Shown here one piece after another: positions 1 through 7,466 of a stretch of 45,504 bases of DNA. The stretch lies in NCBI GenBank assembly GCA_947167995.1, contig CAMVKS010000020.1:1-45504 (forward strand), read 5' to 3'. The stretch is from an uncultured Prevotellaceae bacterium (GTDB taxonomy: Bacteria > Bacteroidota > Bacteroidia > Bacteroidales > Muribaculaceae). The notes beneath the pieces are model-generated. The model saw only the letters and a program-made list of their open reading frames with translations, had not been told where the DNA came from and ran no database searches. How positions within the stretch are numbered: position 1 is the first letter of the stretch; each line of letters opens with the position of its first letter. The position numbers and the translations under genes are program-made.

Positions 1-325
1 CAAGAGTGTAGGTGTGCCCGTCGTGCGTGACATTGTCGGGGGCGGTGCCACTGGCGTCGCTGATGTAGAAGCCGGTGATAAAGCCGACATCAATGTTCTC
101 GTTGCTCGCCGCCTTGTAGAGCAGGTAGATGTAGTCGCTGCTTGAGCCGCAACCCGCGTTCAAGTCCTGGTCGATGACCGTCCAGCCCTGGTTGGTGTAA
201 GTGGTCTTCAGGGCGTTCGTCTCGGTTTTTGAGCCGCCAATTACCATCACATCGGTGATATAGTCCTCGGCCCAAACAGTGGTCGTGGCAAGTAGCGCCA
301 CAAGTAATAGTAAAATCTTTTTCAT
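1..325 (-). CDS. Secreted protein, N-terminal part (runs off left edge)
   Basis: The reading frame starts at the ATG at 325 on the minus strand and stays open to the window edge (about 108 residues), so the C-terminus is missing. Residues 1-19 form a typical Sec signal peptide (Lys-Lys followed by a Leu-rich core and a VWA-E cleavage site). The mature part begins EDYITDVMVIGG and contains a GCGSSSDYIYLLYK stretch. It resembles, from memory, a domain found at the N-terminus of large Bacteroidales surface or secreted proteins, but I cannot name the family. A TAnnTTTG box lies about 110 nt upstream, and a 7-nt repeat array lies in the presumed leader. The function is unknown. That it is a real gene is well supported by the signal peptide and promoter. 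Confidence 0.75.
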   Translation of the reverse strand, partial: MKKILLLLVALLATTTVWAEDYITDVMVIGGSKTETNALKTTYTNQGWTVIDQDLNAGCGSSSDYIYLLYKAASNENIDVGFITGFYISDASGTAPDNVTHDGHTYTL

Positions 326-339
326 AATATAGTAGTTTT

Positions 340-374
340 GGGTTGTGAGTTATGAGTTATGGGTTGTGAGTTTT
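340..374. repeat. Heptanucleotide tandem array (GGGTTGT/GAGTTAT)
   Basis: Five consecutive 7-nt units are visible: GGGTTGT, GAGTTAT, GAGTTAT, GGGTTGT, GAGTTTT. The array lies between the start codon at 325 and the -7 box at 433-440, so it would be transcribed as part of the 5' leader of the secreted protein. Confidence 0.7.
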
Positions 375-432
375 TTTGTAGTAACGAGGCCCGTCTCGTC
401 TGTTTTGTTTTTTAGCTTATTGTTCTTGATTG

Positions 433-440
433 CAAATATA
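433..440 (-). promoter_or_regulatory. Bacteroidota -7 box TATATTTG
   Basis: The minus strand reads TATATTTG, a full match to TAnnTTTG, about 110 nt upstream of the start codon at 325. It predicts a leader of roughly 100 nt that contains the heptamer array. Confidence 0.5.
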
Positions 441-566
441 AATAAAAATCTCGAGAAAAATAAATAATTGTGGCAAAATCCAAGAAAAAAGTACACATTT
501 TCCGTAATCAACTTTTGTTTGCTTGTTTTTTATTATTTCCTTTTTCCGTTGGTGGAGTATCAAAAA

Positions 567-597
567 AAGCGGTTGATTTACCGTAAACCAACCGCTT
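567..597 (-). terminator. Rho-independent terminator after the lipoprotein gene
   Basis: A strong stem (AAGCGGTTG pairing with CAACCGCTT, extended through one mismatch by TTTA/TAAA) closes on a 3-nt loop. On the minus strand it is followed by a run of T (562-568 are A on the plus strand). It lies 24 nt beyond the stop codon at 621, so it ends the lipoprotein transcript. Confidence 0.8.
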
Positions 598-620
598 AGA
601 TTTCAAAAAAACGTGAGACA

Positions 621-986
621 TCAACTGTCCACCTTGTGATAAGTTTCTCTATAACCACTAATCGTTAGTGTATTGTCTTTAATGGTGATCTCATGTGTTG
701 ATTGGGCTGAGTCGTAATTCCTGATTAGTTTCAGGGTATTCCCATTCAGCTCCCATGTGTATGATGCACGAATGATTTGGGTGTCATTCTTATAGCCAGA
801 GTGATAAAACTGGTGCTCAGAATCGAAAATGGCGATATTATGATATTTATCTCCATCTATCTCCCATGAGCTTTCCCAGCGGCCCATAAGTAGCTCCTCT
901 AATGATTTGGGTTCGTCTTTATCGTCGCCACAAGAAATGAGCACGAAAGGCAGCACTATTGCCATTAACAAAAATATCTTCTTCAT
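621..986 (-). CDS. Small lipoprotein, lipocalin-like fold probable
   Basis: The protein has 121 residues when started at the ATG at 986. The frame extends further upstream, but only the 986 start places a clean lipoprotein signal peptide at the N-terminus (MKKIFLLMAIVLPFVLISC, lipobox LISC, then GDDKDEP). The acidic residues after the Cys suit surface export in Bacteroidota. The mature part contains GRWESSWEIDG and a run of short beta strands (YTWELNGNTLKL, HEITIKDNTLTISGY), the pattern of small lipocalin-like lipoproteins of this phylum. No ligand or partner can be inferred. It is monocistronic, with its own TAnnTTTG box and terminator. Confidence 0.8.
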   Translation of the reverse strand: MKKIFLLMAIVLPFVLISCGDDKDEPKSLEELLMGRWESSWEIDGDKYHNIAIFDSEHQFYHSGYKNDTQIIRASYTWELNGNTLKLIRNYDSAQSTHEITIKDNTLTISGYRETYHKVDS

Positions 987-1018
987 AATTTTAAAAGATT
1001 TAGTGATTATTGTTTTTG

Positions 1019-1026
1019 CAAAGGTA
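1019..1026 (-). promoter_or_regulatory. Bacteroidota -7 box TACCTTTG
   Basis: The minus strand reads TACCTTTG, 32 nt upstream of the chosen start at 986. This placement supports 986 rather than a longer N-terminus. Confidence 0.6.
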
Positions 1027-1154
1027 GTCATTTCTTCTCTTTCCACCCTCATTTTTCAGCATTTTATTATGTGTCAAGCGTGATAATTGTTGTGCACCTG
1101 CTTGCCACTGCCGCAAAAAATCACTTCAGGGTGTGACGGCATTTATTTTTTTAC

Positions 1155-1162
1155 TACTTTTG
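1155..1162 (+). promoter_or_regulatory. Bacteroidota -7 box TACTTTTG
   Basis: TACTTTTG lies 32 nt upstream of the PIG-L start codon at 1195. No clear -33 TTTG was found at the usual distance. Confidence 0.5.
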
Positions 1163-1194
1163 TGGAGAAAACCATTTAATACCTTCTCAAAAAA

Positions 1195-1944
1195 ATGAAT
1201 CGACGAGACATGATAAAGACTGTGGGCTCGGCGGCTTTAGGGGCTACAGTGCTGGGAATACCAATGGCAGCAGAGGCTGCAAGTGGAGACAACTCAAAGC
1301 GACGCCGCAAGATACTGGTTATTGGGGCGCATCCCGATGACCCTGAGACGGGGTGTGGAGGCACAATGTGTCTGCTCGCCGATGCCGGGCATGAGGTGGT
1401 GTGTGTCTACCTCACCCGCGGTGAGGCAGGCATCGCCGGCAAGAGCCACGACGAAGCAGCCGCCATACGCGTGGTGGAGAGTGAGAACGCCTGCAAAATC
1501 ACCGGTGCTCGTCACATTTTCATGAACCAGATTGACGGCAATACCGAGGTGAACCTGGAGCGGTATAAAGAGATGCGCGAGCTCATCGACCGCGAGAACC
1601 CCGACGTGGTGCTCACCCACTGGCCCATCGACTCTCACCGCGACCATGCCGTGTGCGGCACCCTTGTGCTCGATGCCTGGCGGAGACTCGACCGCAGGTT
1701 CCAACTCTTCTACTTCGAGGTGATGACAGGAGATCAGACCCAGATGTTCCACCCTACCCACTGGGTGAACATCGAAGCTGTGCTTGAGCGCAAGCACGAG
1801 GCTTGCAACTGCCACGTGAGCCAAGGCATGAAAGAGCTTTACGACGGCTGGCACACCACAATGGAACGCTTCCGCGGCATCGAGAGCCGTTGCCTGGCAG
1901 CCGAGGCCTTTGCACTGCACAGCGATTCATTGGCGACTATTTAA
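1195..1944 (+). CDS. PIG-L family zinc-dependent deacetylase, Tat-type signal
   Basis: This is a member of the PIG-L/LmbE family, which removes N-acetyl groups from GlcNAc-containing or related substrates using one divalent metal. The metal-binding motif AHPDDPE is at residues 45-51 and the second motif HRDH at 148-151, so the three expected ligands (His46, Asp49, His151) are all present. The N-terminus MNRRDMIK followed by a hydrophobic, Ala-rich segment ending AAEAA looks like a twin-arginine signal, implying export of a folded, metal-loaded enzyme. The length of 249 residues is normal for the family. The gene appears monocistronic. The substrate is unknown; cell-surface or dietary glycans are the natural guess for an exported member. 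Confidence 0.9.
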   Translation: MNRRDMIKTVGSAALGATVLGIPMAAEAASGDNSKRRRKILVIGAHPDDPETGCGGTMCLLADAGHEVVCVYLTRGEAGIAGKSHDEAAAIRVVESENACKITGARHIFMNQIDGNTEVNLERYKEMRELIDRENPDVVLTHWPIDSHRDHAVCGTLVLDAWRRLDRRFQLFYFEVMTGDQTQMFHPTHWVNIEAVLERKHEACNCHVSQGMKELYDGWHTTMERFRGIESRCLAAEAFALHSDSLATI

Positions 1945-2070
1945 ACCCTAATAGAAATTGACAGAAAGAGCGAAGCAGTTCGCAAACCGATTGACCCCGT
2001 GCTGATGTTCAAAGACATGTTCCTACAGCACCTGTGCGGCTTGGGCTGGAATGTTAAGATAACTGCTTGA
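1945..2070 (+). pseudogene. Transposase N-terminal remnant (IS4/IS5 superfamily type)
   Basis: A 41-codon frame directly after the PIG-L stop encodes RKPIDPVLMFKDMFLQHLCG, which matches the N-terminal pattern of IS5-type transposases (about G-R-P-x-I-D-P-V-x-M-F-K, then a Leu-rich helix). There is no start codon, no catalytic DDE region and no recognisable terminal repeats, so this is a relic. It lies at the left border of the AT-rich acyltransferase segment. Confidence 0.6.
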
Positions 2071-2127
2071 CTCTAAGTTAATATAAGTTAAAACCGAGAA
2101 GGTAATCGAAAATTGAATCAAAAACAG

Positions 2128-2135
2128 TAACTTTG
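2128..2135 (+). promoter_or_regulatory. Bacteroidota -7 box TAACTTTG
   Basis: TAACTTTG is a full match to TAnnTTTG. It predicts a transcription start near 2142, seven nt before the hairpin at 2149-2193, giving an acyltransferase leader of about 88 nt. Confidence 0.6.
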
Positions 2136-2148
2136 CAGTTTAGAAAGC

Positions 2149-2193
2149 GAGCCACGCCTGTGGGTCAAACCGGGTTCTAACCCAAGGCGGCTC
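2149..2193 (+). promoter_or_regulatory. Structured 5' leader hairpin before the acyltransferase
   Basis: Three stacked helices can be drawn: GAGCC (2149-2153) with GGCTC (2189-2193), GCCT (2156-2159) with AGGC (2185-2188), and TGGGT (2161-2165) with ACCCA (2180-2184). They close on a 14-nt loop. Only short 5' bulges interrupt them. The GC-rich hairpin stands out in AT-rich surroundings and sits at the predicted 5' end of the mRNA. It lacks a T-run, so it is not a terminator. It could stabilise the mRNA or regulate translation; no known riboswitch was recognised. Confidence 0.5.
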
Positions 2194-2229
2194 ATAAAAC
2201 TAATTTATAGAACACATCATATAATATTA

Positions 2230-3237
2230 ATGATTTCTAAATCTCAAAGTCTTGAATTAAAAGGGTTGGCGGTCTTGTTTATGGTGGTATATCATTTAGC
2301 AGATATGGTCATCGACAAGAATACGTCGTCTTTAATAACGATTGGACAAGAGCCACTTTATTCTTTTATCCATAATGCCACTTATCCTGTTTTTTATTTC
2401 TTGATATTAAGTGGCTATGGATTGGCGCACAATTATCATAACGGGAAAAAAGGGTTCGGTTATAATTTCACAAGAATAGCAAAACTGTATTTGCTGTACT
2501 GGTCCGTTTTGATAGTGTTTCCTATTATTTTAGGTCAGATTTTCGCAAAGGGACACTTTGATTTCTCCGTAACACAGATAATAGCGAATTTCACAGGTTG
2601 GTTTTGGACTTGGAATAATCACACTTGGTTCCTTTTCCCTTATGTGCTTATTTCTTTCTTGTCGATATTTATATTTAAACTTAACGAGCGTTTTAAACCT
2701 GAGTATATCGCCACCGCTATTTTAGTGTTATCGTTATTGTGCTCCTTTTTCAGGAGCAGGTACGGTAATATAGTTGACAAATATTATGTTATCTATCATT
2801 TTATACTATTTGTTAAATGCCTGTTCTCGTTCCAACTCGGCGTTGTTTTATACGTCCGACGGGATTTTTTTAGACGAATGTTGGCGAAGATGACAAGCAT
2901 GCAATCTCTATTGGCAATATGCGCGTTGTTTTTGATTAAATCCATTTTCGACAATCAAACGTTAAATTCATTCTATTCACTCATTTTTATAGTTCTTTTC
3001 TTGAATATTAAGCTGGGCATCATGGCTAAAAAGTTTTTAGCGACCTTCGGCAAGTATTCAACAGGTATTTGGTTTATTCATGGTTATATCGGAGTCCAGA
3101 TTTTTAAAAATGAGGTGAATCAATTACACTATTATTTCTTGATTTTTCTTTTTGTCGCAATCGTGTCTTTGTTGTGCTCTGTGGTACTGACATATTGCAT
3201 GGGGTTTGTCAATAACAAATTGTTCCCCAAGCATTGA
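2230..3237 (+). CDS. Acyltransferase 3 family membrane protein
   Basis: This 335-residue polytopic membrane protein starts with the family signature ELKGLAVLFMVVYHLADM, in which His22 is the conserved histidine of the acyltransferase-3 (OafA/YrhL) family, followed by a second helix with YPVFYFLILSGYGL. About ten hydrophobic segments follow, the usual number. Such enzymes O-acetylate or otherwise acylate surface sugars at the inner membrane. The substrate cannot be read from the sequence. The gene is much more AT-rich than its neighbours, stands alone with its own promoter and leader, and has a transposase relic on its left side, which together suggest recent acquisition. Confidence 0.85.
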   Translation: MISKSQSLELKGLAVLFMVVYHLADMVIDKNTSSLITIGQEPLYSFIHNATYPVFYFLILSGYGLAHNYHNGKKGFGYNFTRIAKLYLLYWSVLIVFPIILGQIFAKGHFDFSVTQIIANFTGWFWTWNNHTWFLFPYVLISFLSIFIFKLNERFKPEYIATAILVLSLLCSFFRSRYGNIVDKYYVIYHFILFVKCLFSFQLGVVLYVRRDFFRRMLAKMTSMQSLLAICALFLIKSIFDNQTLNSFYSLIFIVLFLNIKLGIMAKKFLATFGKYSTGIWFIHGYIGVQIFKNEVNQLHYYFLIFLFVAIVSLLCSVVLTYCMGFVNNKLFPKH

Positions 3238-3490
3238 CTTTCGTTTGACGTTAACCGCGACAAATATGGTCACCTTGCGGTAATCTCGCGCAGGGAGTTA
3301 AAACGCTTGAGGTGACCAACAACATCTATACTATCATTTATACTATCACCTATACTCTGCCCGAGAGCAAAGAAGAACGCACCATCGTTCAGAGGATGTC
3401 AAAAGACCAGCAAATACTTGTCAAAATCGCCAAAAAGTGATTTGTGGAGCTCATTGCGAGAAACAGGAAAGAGCAATAAAAGCAATAAAA

Positions 3491-3514
3491 GACAAGCTGT
3501 TTGTCGATTTTTTT
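3491..3514 (+). terminator. Weak terminator-like hairpin
   Basis: GACAA (3491-3495) pairs with TTGTC (3501-3505) over a 5-nt loop and is followed by seven T. The stem is short and the site is 250 nt past the acyltransferase stop, so the assignment is uncertain. Confidence 0.35.
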
Positions 3515-3557
3515 ATCTATCTTATTGAAAATATGGCATTAATTACATTTTTTTTCA

Positions 3558-3565
3558 TATATTTG
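3558..3565 (+). promoter_or_regulatory. Bacteroidota -7 box TATATTTG
   Basis: TATATTTG predicts transcription from about 3572. A GTG at 3580 would then have almost no leader, whereas the ATG at 3601 would have about 29 nt. This favours the ATG. Confidence 0.5.
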
Positions 3566-3600
3566 TCAGCTCAAATCACGTGAAACAAAAAGACACTGCC

Positions 3601-4347
3601 ATGCAACAGCTACTCAACACATTATCGCCCATTGGCCTCGACGAGATGAAATCGGTGAGGCTCATGAATCGTGTTGACACCAAGTTTGTGACCAGCATGC
3701 CACGACTGATGAGGCTGCTGGAGATGGCAGGGAACCAGTATTATGTTCAAGAGATTGATGGTGTTCGCAACAGTGCCTACACCACGCTCTACTATGACAC
3801 ACCCGGGCTTGACATGTACATCATGCATCACAACGGATGCCTGGGACGTCAAAAGGTGCGAGTGCGGGAGTATGTGGGCAGCAACCTCATGTTCCTGGAA
3901 GTGAAAAACAAGAACAATCACCGCCGCACTCGCAAGAAACGCATCCCCATCACCGAGTTCAACATCGATGGCGAGCACAAGCATGAGTTCCTCAAGGGCC
4001 TGTGCTGGTGGGATGTAGACACACTGGAGCCTGCGCTGCGCAACTGGTTCAACCGCGTCACTCTCGTCAACAAGGAGAAGACTGAGCGCGTGACCATCGA
4101 TACCGGCCTGCGTTTTCACAACTACCGCTCGGGATTAGACAAAAGCCTTGACCAGGCCGTTATCATCGAGCTCAAGCGCGACGGCAACCAACCCTCGCCA
4201 CTGTTGTCGATGCTACGCGATCTTCACATCCACCCTCATGGCTTCAGCAAGTACTGCATGGGCACAGCTTTGAGCAACCCCACAGTGAAGCAAAACCGCC
4301 TCAAGGAGAAGCTTCGTTATGTCGACAAACTTATATCAGATATATGA
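3601..4347 (+). CDS. VTC-domain protein (polyphosphate polymerase family)
   Basis: The protein (248 residues from the ATG at 3601; an in-frame GTG at 3580 would add seven) has the VTC tunnel-fold pattern. Visible landmarks are MNRVDTKFV near the N-terminus, KVRVREY, FLEVKNK, ERVTIDTGLRF, VIIELKRDG and the C-terminal SKYCMG. The paired Arg and Lys residues and the two Glu match the phosphate- and metal-binding residues of the yeast Vtc4 catalytic domain. Family knowledge suggests polyphosphate synthesis or a related CYTH-like phosphotransfer. It is the first gene of a cluster with DUF4956 and DUF2490 proteins. No SPX domain is present. It lacks a signal peptide, so the catalytic part is probably cytoplasmic. 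The family call is secure; the reaction is inferred. Confidence 0.85.
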   Translation: MQQLLNTLSPIGLDEMKSVRLMNRVDTKFVTSMPRLMRLLEMAGNQYYVQEIDGVRNSAYTTLYYDTPGLDMYIMHHNGCLGRQKVRVREYVGSNLMFLEVKNKNNHRRTRKKRIPITEFNIDGEHKHEFLKGLCWWDVDTLEPALRNWFNRVTLVNKEKTERVTIDTGLRFHNYRSGLDKSLDQAVIIELKRDGNQPSPLLSMLRDLHIHPHGFSKYCMGTALSNPTVKQNRLKEKLRYVDKLISDI

Positions 4348-4382
4348 CATCAGATTTGAGATATGAGAATTGAGATTACAGA
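4348..4382. repeat. Heptanucleotide tandem array (TTTGAGA type)
   Basis: Five 7-nt units follow the VTC stop codon directly: CATCAGA, TTTGAGA, TATGAGA, ATTGAGA, TTACAGA. The units are degenerate but share the 7-nt phase and a final AGA. Confidence 0.6.
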
Positions 4383-4464
4383 CGAGAAAAGAATCACTTC
4401 TTGCCCCCTCTTGTTCTGGAGTAACAATTAACTACATTAGAAACTTGAAAAAACCATATAGATT

Positions 4465-5130
4465 ATGTTAGACAATATTTTCAAAGGAATTACCGAGGAC
4501 TATTTCGCAATGCTGATAAGATTCTTCATCAGCGTTTTGGTGAGCTGGATTATCATTGATCGTCTTTATTATCGCAAGAGCAAGCGACGCGACTTCTATT
4601 TCACATTCATGCTCATCAGCATTGCCATCTTCTTCCTTGTGTTCTTCATGATTTTCGTGCTTGAGGACATGAAAGGCAAGGCAGGAATAGGATTGGGAAT
4701 AGGCCTGTTTGGTATTTTCAGTATCATGCGCTACCGCACCGACACCATGCCAGTGCGCGAGATGACCTATCTCTTTGTCATCATTTCGCTGGCTGTTGTC
4801 AACGCCTTAGCCTCGACAATGCCGCTTATAGAGCTTATTATCACCAATGTGCTGGTAATCATCGCCATTATAGTGTGCGAGTGGCGACTCAAGACCGAGA
4901 ACGTGAAGCTCATCCAGTATGACAAGATAGAGCTCATCATTCCCGAGCGTCGCGAGGAGCTTATCGATGACCTGAAGCAGCGCACGGGCCTCGACATCAC
5001 CAAGGTGGAGGTGGGTGCCATCGACATGCTGCGCGACATGACCATGCTGCGCGTGCACTACCGCAGCAAGGATGCCGGCAGCAACAGCGTTGACAAGATG
5101 ACAAAACTCACAAGACAAGACTTACAATGA
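4465..5130 (+). CDS. DUF4956 family membrane protein
   Basis: This 221-residue protein has about five hydrophobic helices in its first 150 residues (for example FFISVLVSWIIID, then LISIAIFFLVFFMIFVLED), followed by a soluble C-terminal tail. The stretch GLGIGLFGIFSIMRYRTDTM is the DUF4956 hallmark. The family has no assigned reaction. Its genes often lie beside VTC-domain genes, as here (117 nt downstream of one), so it may be the membrane partner that moves or anchors the VTC product. The stop overlaps the start of the DUF2490 gene by four nt (ATGA), which indicates translational coupling. Confidence 0.85.
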   Translation: MLDNIFKGITEDYFAMLIRFFISVLVSWIIIDRLYYRKSKRRDFYFTFMLISIAIFFLVFFMIFVLEDMKGKAGIGLGIGLFGIFSIMRYRTDTMPVREMTYLFVIISLAVVNALASTMPLIELIITNVLVIIAIIVCEWRLKTENVKLIQYDKIELIIPERREELIDDLKQRTGLDITKVEVGAIDMLRDMTMLRVHYRSKDAGSNSVDKMTKLTRQDLQ

Positions 5131-5894
5131 AACGGATAATGAAGATTGCCATGGCACTGGCTTTATGTGCCGCAGTGGCATTGCCGGCAAGAGCACAGTT
5201 TGACGGCAAGGAAGGCAACGACTTTGGGTTGTGGATGAGCGCAGGCGTTGAGAAGAAAATCAACAAGAAATGGAGCGTCGGCGCCGAGTTTGAATATCGA
5301 CTCAAGGACAATATCGAGCCTGGCAAGGGCTGGGGAGCGCCCAGCCGCTGGAACATTGCCGTGGGTGCCGAGTTCAAGGTACTGCCCACGTTGAAATTAG
5401 ATGCCGGCTATAAGTTCATGCGCGACTACTCCTTGTTTGAGTGGAATGAGGCTCAGCAAGAGGAGACCGAGGCATTCTGGGGCACCAAGCACCGCCTCTA
5501 CGCCTCGTTCACAGCGACATTCAAGGCTGGCGACTTCAAGATTGCGTTGCGCGAGCGCTGGCAGTATACCTACCGCCCCGAGGTTCCCGATGTGACCTAC
5601 GACTGGAATAAAGACCGCCTCGAGCCCGTGAAGGGCAAAGGCAAGAACGTGGTGCGTTCACGGCTGCAAGTCTCTTATGACAAGAAGAAGACATGGTACG
5701 AGCCCTATGCCTCGGCCGAGGTCTATATCGCCGACGGTCTCGACAAGATGCGCTACACCGCTGGCTGCGAGTTCAAGCTGGGCAAGCACAACTCGGTCGA
5801 TGTGTTCTATCGTTATCAAGACATCTACGAGGACGACAACTACAACAACCGCGACTCGCACATAGTGGGCGTGGGCTATAAGTTCAAGTTTTAA
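5127..5894 (+). CDS. DUF2490 family outer-membrane beta-barrel-like protein
   Basis: This 255-residue protein has a Sec signal peptide (MKRIMKIAMALALCAAVALPARAQ). The mature part is built of alternating amphipathic strands (WSVGAEFEYRLKD, WNIAVGAEFKV, LKLDAGYKFM) and ends in an aromatic strand, GVGYKFKF, with a terminal Phe as in outer-membrane barrels. This fits DUF2490. It is the last gene of the VTC/DUF4956 operon, so the operon spans cytoplasm, inner membrane and outer membrane. The function is unknown. A small hairpin (5894-5908) and a strong terminator follow. Confidence 0.85.
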   Translation: MKRIMKIAMALALCAAVALPARAQFDGKEGNDFGLWMSAGVEKKINKKWSVGAEFEYRLKDNIEPGKGWGAPSRWNIAVGAEFKVLPTLKLDAGYKFMRDYSLFEWNEAQQEETEAFWGTKHRLYASFTATFKAGDFKIALRERWQYTYRPEVPDVTYDWNKDRLEPVKGKGKNVVRSRLQVSYDKKKTWYEPYASAEVYIADGLDKMRYTAGCEFKLGKHNSVDVFYRYQDIYEDDNYNNRDSHIVGVGYKFKF

Positions 5895-5936
5895 ACCCGA
5901 ATCGGGTTAAAAAGACCGTCCTTCATAAGAACAAAA

Positions 5937-5967
5937 AATCGCAACAGTGTTGTTGCGATTTTTTTTT
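5937..5967. terminator. Bidirectional terminator between convergent genes
   Basis: A perfect 10-bp stem (5937-5946 with 5951-5960) and a GTGT loop carry a T-run on the right and an A-run on the left. It can therefore stop both the plus-strand VTC operon and the minus-strand pyrG-to-secreted-protein operon, which ends at 5978. Confidence 0.85.
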
Positions 5968-5977
5968 ATCATTAGTG

Positions 5978-6577
5978 TCAGCACTCGACGGCATTCTCGA
6001 GCTCTTGCGCTTTTCTCAACTCCTCTTCTTGCCGCTCGGCGTCTTTCTTGTCCTGCACCTTCTGCTTGGGCTTCTCCCGCTCGTTGGGTTTCTGGTTGTT
6101 GTTTTCCGAAAAGCTCTTTATCATGTCTTCCACCACCTCACGATTGCCGAGCAGGTAGTTGACTATCACCTCAAGCACCGTGGTAGTCTTGTCGCTGACG
6201 AGATAGCTGATGATGCATCGTGAGCCATCGGGCATGGTGCCTTCGAGAGAGTAACACTTGAAACCTTTCACCTTGATGGTGAAGAGCTTGGTGTCATACA
6301 TGTTGAATCCCAAAGCTCGGCTTTTCAGAGTCTCATTGAGGTTATCTTTGGTGGTGTTCTCGTTTTTGACATAATGCTGCAATGTCATGAGCATGTCTTC
6401 CCATTCCACCTGAGCCGAATTGGGGTCTTGGAAGAAGACGAAAGGGACGAAGCCGTCGTCAGGACCCTCAAACGCTATGTCAAACCTGTCCCACGTGTAG
6501 ACGCGCGCCCACATCGAGCTGGCGGCAGTCACCGTCAGCATGGCCAAGAGCAGTAGAAGTCGTTTATAGTTCATCAT
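5978..6577 (-). CDS. Secreted or periplasmic protein of unknown family
   Basis: The protein has about 200 residues starting at the ATG at 6577 (a second ATG follows at 6574). This start overlaps the end of the GH25 gene by 14 nt, so translation is probably coupled. The N-terminus MMNYKRLLLLLAMLTVTAASSMWA is a signal peptide. The mature protein has a globular part of about 130 residues (with VYTWDRFDIAFEGPDDGF) and a highly charged, probably coiled C-terminal tail of Lys/Glu/Gln. I do not recognise a family. As the last gene of the operon with the GH25 enzyme it may act in the envelope, but no function can be claimed. Confidence 0.75.
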   Translation of the reverse strand: MMNYKRLLLLLAMLTVTAASSMWARVYTWDRFDIAFEGPDDGFVPFVFFQDPNSAQVEWEDMLMTLQHYVKNENTTKDNLNETLKSRALGFNMYDTKLFTIKVKGFKCYSLEGTMPDGSRCIISYLVSDKTTTVLEVIVNYLLGNREVVEDMIKSFSENNNQKPNEREKPKQKVQDKKDAERQEEELRKAQELENAVEC

Positions 6578-7442
6578 GTATGATAAAGATGTCTTGATCG
6601 TTAATGTTAACTGAGTCGCCATTAGATATAGTGGTAGTGTCGGCAGGTTGCATGGGCGAGAGGTTCTCAAGCCACATCTCCCACTGTTTCACATTTCCGT
6701 TGAAGACATTGAGGTCGACATCGCCCCAAATGCCCTTCACCCTACCCCAGTGGCTGTACTGCTGCAGCTGGTGCGGGATGTGCTTGAGCTTGTCGGGCTG
6801 ACGGAAGGAGCATAGCCACAGGTTGATGTTGATTTGCCCGTTCTTGATATATTTCTTGTATCCGTCACCGTTGGTATAAATCATCACCTTGTGCCCTCGC
6901 GAGCGCAGGTTGTCGAGCATGGCGTCGAGGTGCTGCTGGGTGCGCTCGTCCTTGATTTGCTCGTCGTTGCTCCAGTCCTCCACGTCCACCACGAGAGGCA
7001 AGTCGAGATTTCGTCCAGCCACCATCTCGAGGAAGTTTTTCGCCTGATTCAGTCCGTCGGTTTTCTTGCGGAAGAAATGATAGGCCCCCACCTTGAGACC
7101 TGCCTTGCGGGCGTTTTCATAGTTGGTCAAGAACTTGGAATCGTGATAGTCCTCACCCTCGCTGGCTTTGATAAACACAAAGGTGTAACCATCGGCTTTG
7201 ACCTTGTTGAAATCGATATCTCCATTATGAGCCGAGACGTCAATTCCCAAAATGGGGTATTTGTTCCTGTCCACAACAATCTCTCCCCTCCACCAGTGCT
7301 GGATGTCGACACGGTTTCTATAGGCCCAGAAAGTCGCTGCCCCAACGCCCACAAGCAACACCGCCAGGCCTGTGAGGACCAGCTTCATCTTCTTGCTCAT
7401 TGCTGGGCGAGATTCAGTGTTGCGTGTGTCTTTTTTCTTCAT
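6564..7442 (-). CDS. Membrane-anchored GH25 lysozyme (muramidase)
   Basis: Residues 20-40 form one transmembrane helix, and the GH25 domain fills about residues 62-265. Its landmarks are LGIDVSAHNGDIDF (Asp68) and LPLVVDVEDW, which holds the catalytic pair Asp153 and Glu155 of the family. GH25 enzymes cut the MurNAc-GlcNAc bond of peptidoglycan. An uncleaved N-terminal anchor would place this one in the periplasm, as a remodelling enzyme rather than a secreted weapon. It lies 24 nt downstream of the TM2 gene and overlaps the next gene. A short tail of about 30 residues after the domain has no known match. The length of 292 residues is usual. Confidence 0.93.
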   Translation of the reverse strand: MKKKDTRNTESRPAMSKKMKLVLTGLAVLLVGVGAATFWAYRNRVDIQHWWRGEIVVDRNKYPILGIDVSAHNGDIDFNKVKADGYTFVFIKASEGEDYHDSKFLTNYENARKAGLKVGAYHFFRKKTDGLNQAKNFLEMVAGRNLDLPLVVDVEDWSNDEQIKDERTQQHLDAMLDNLRSRGHKVMIYTNGDGYKKYIKNGQININLWLCSFRQPDKLKHIPHQLQQYSHWGRVKGIWGDVDLNVFNGNVKQWEMWLENLSPMQPADTTTISNGDSVNINDQDIFIIHDEL

Positions 7443-7466
7443 GGTTAAGGGAGATGTGTATTCTAT

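Larger units (their letters stand above)
3238..3579. other. Gene-free stretch with possible decayed coding fragments
   Basis: No intact gene is visible. Two short overlapping frames look like former coding sequence: one reads NRDKYGHLAVISRRELKRL (3251-3310), the other ends TIVQRMSKDQQILVKIAKK and a stop at 3440. Neither has a start or a recognisable family. The stretch forms the right border of the AT-rich acyltransferase segment. Confidence 0.3.

Noticed and set aside
2149-2193. Terminator or known riboswitch
   Set aside because: No T-run follows, and the structure does not match any riboswitch class that I know.
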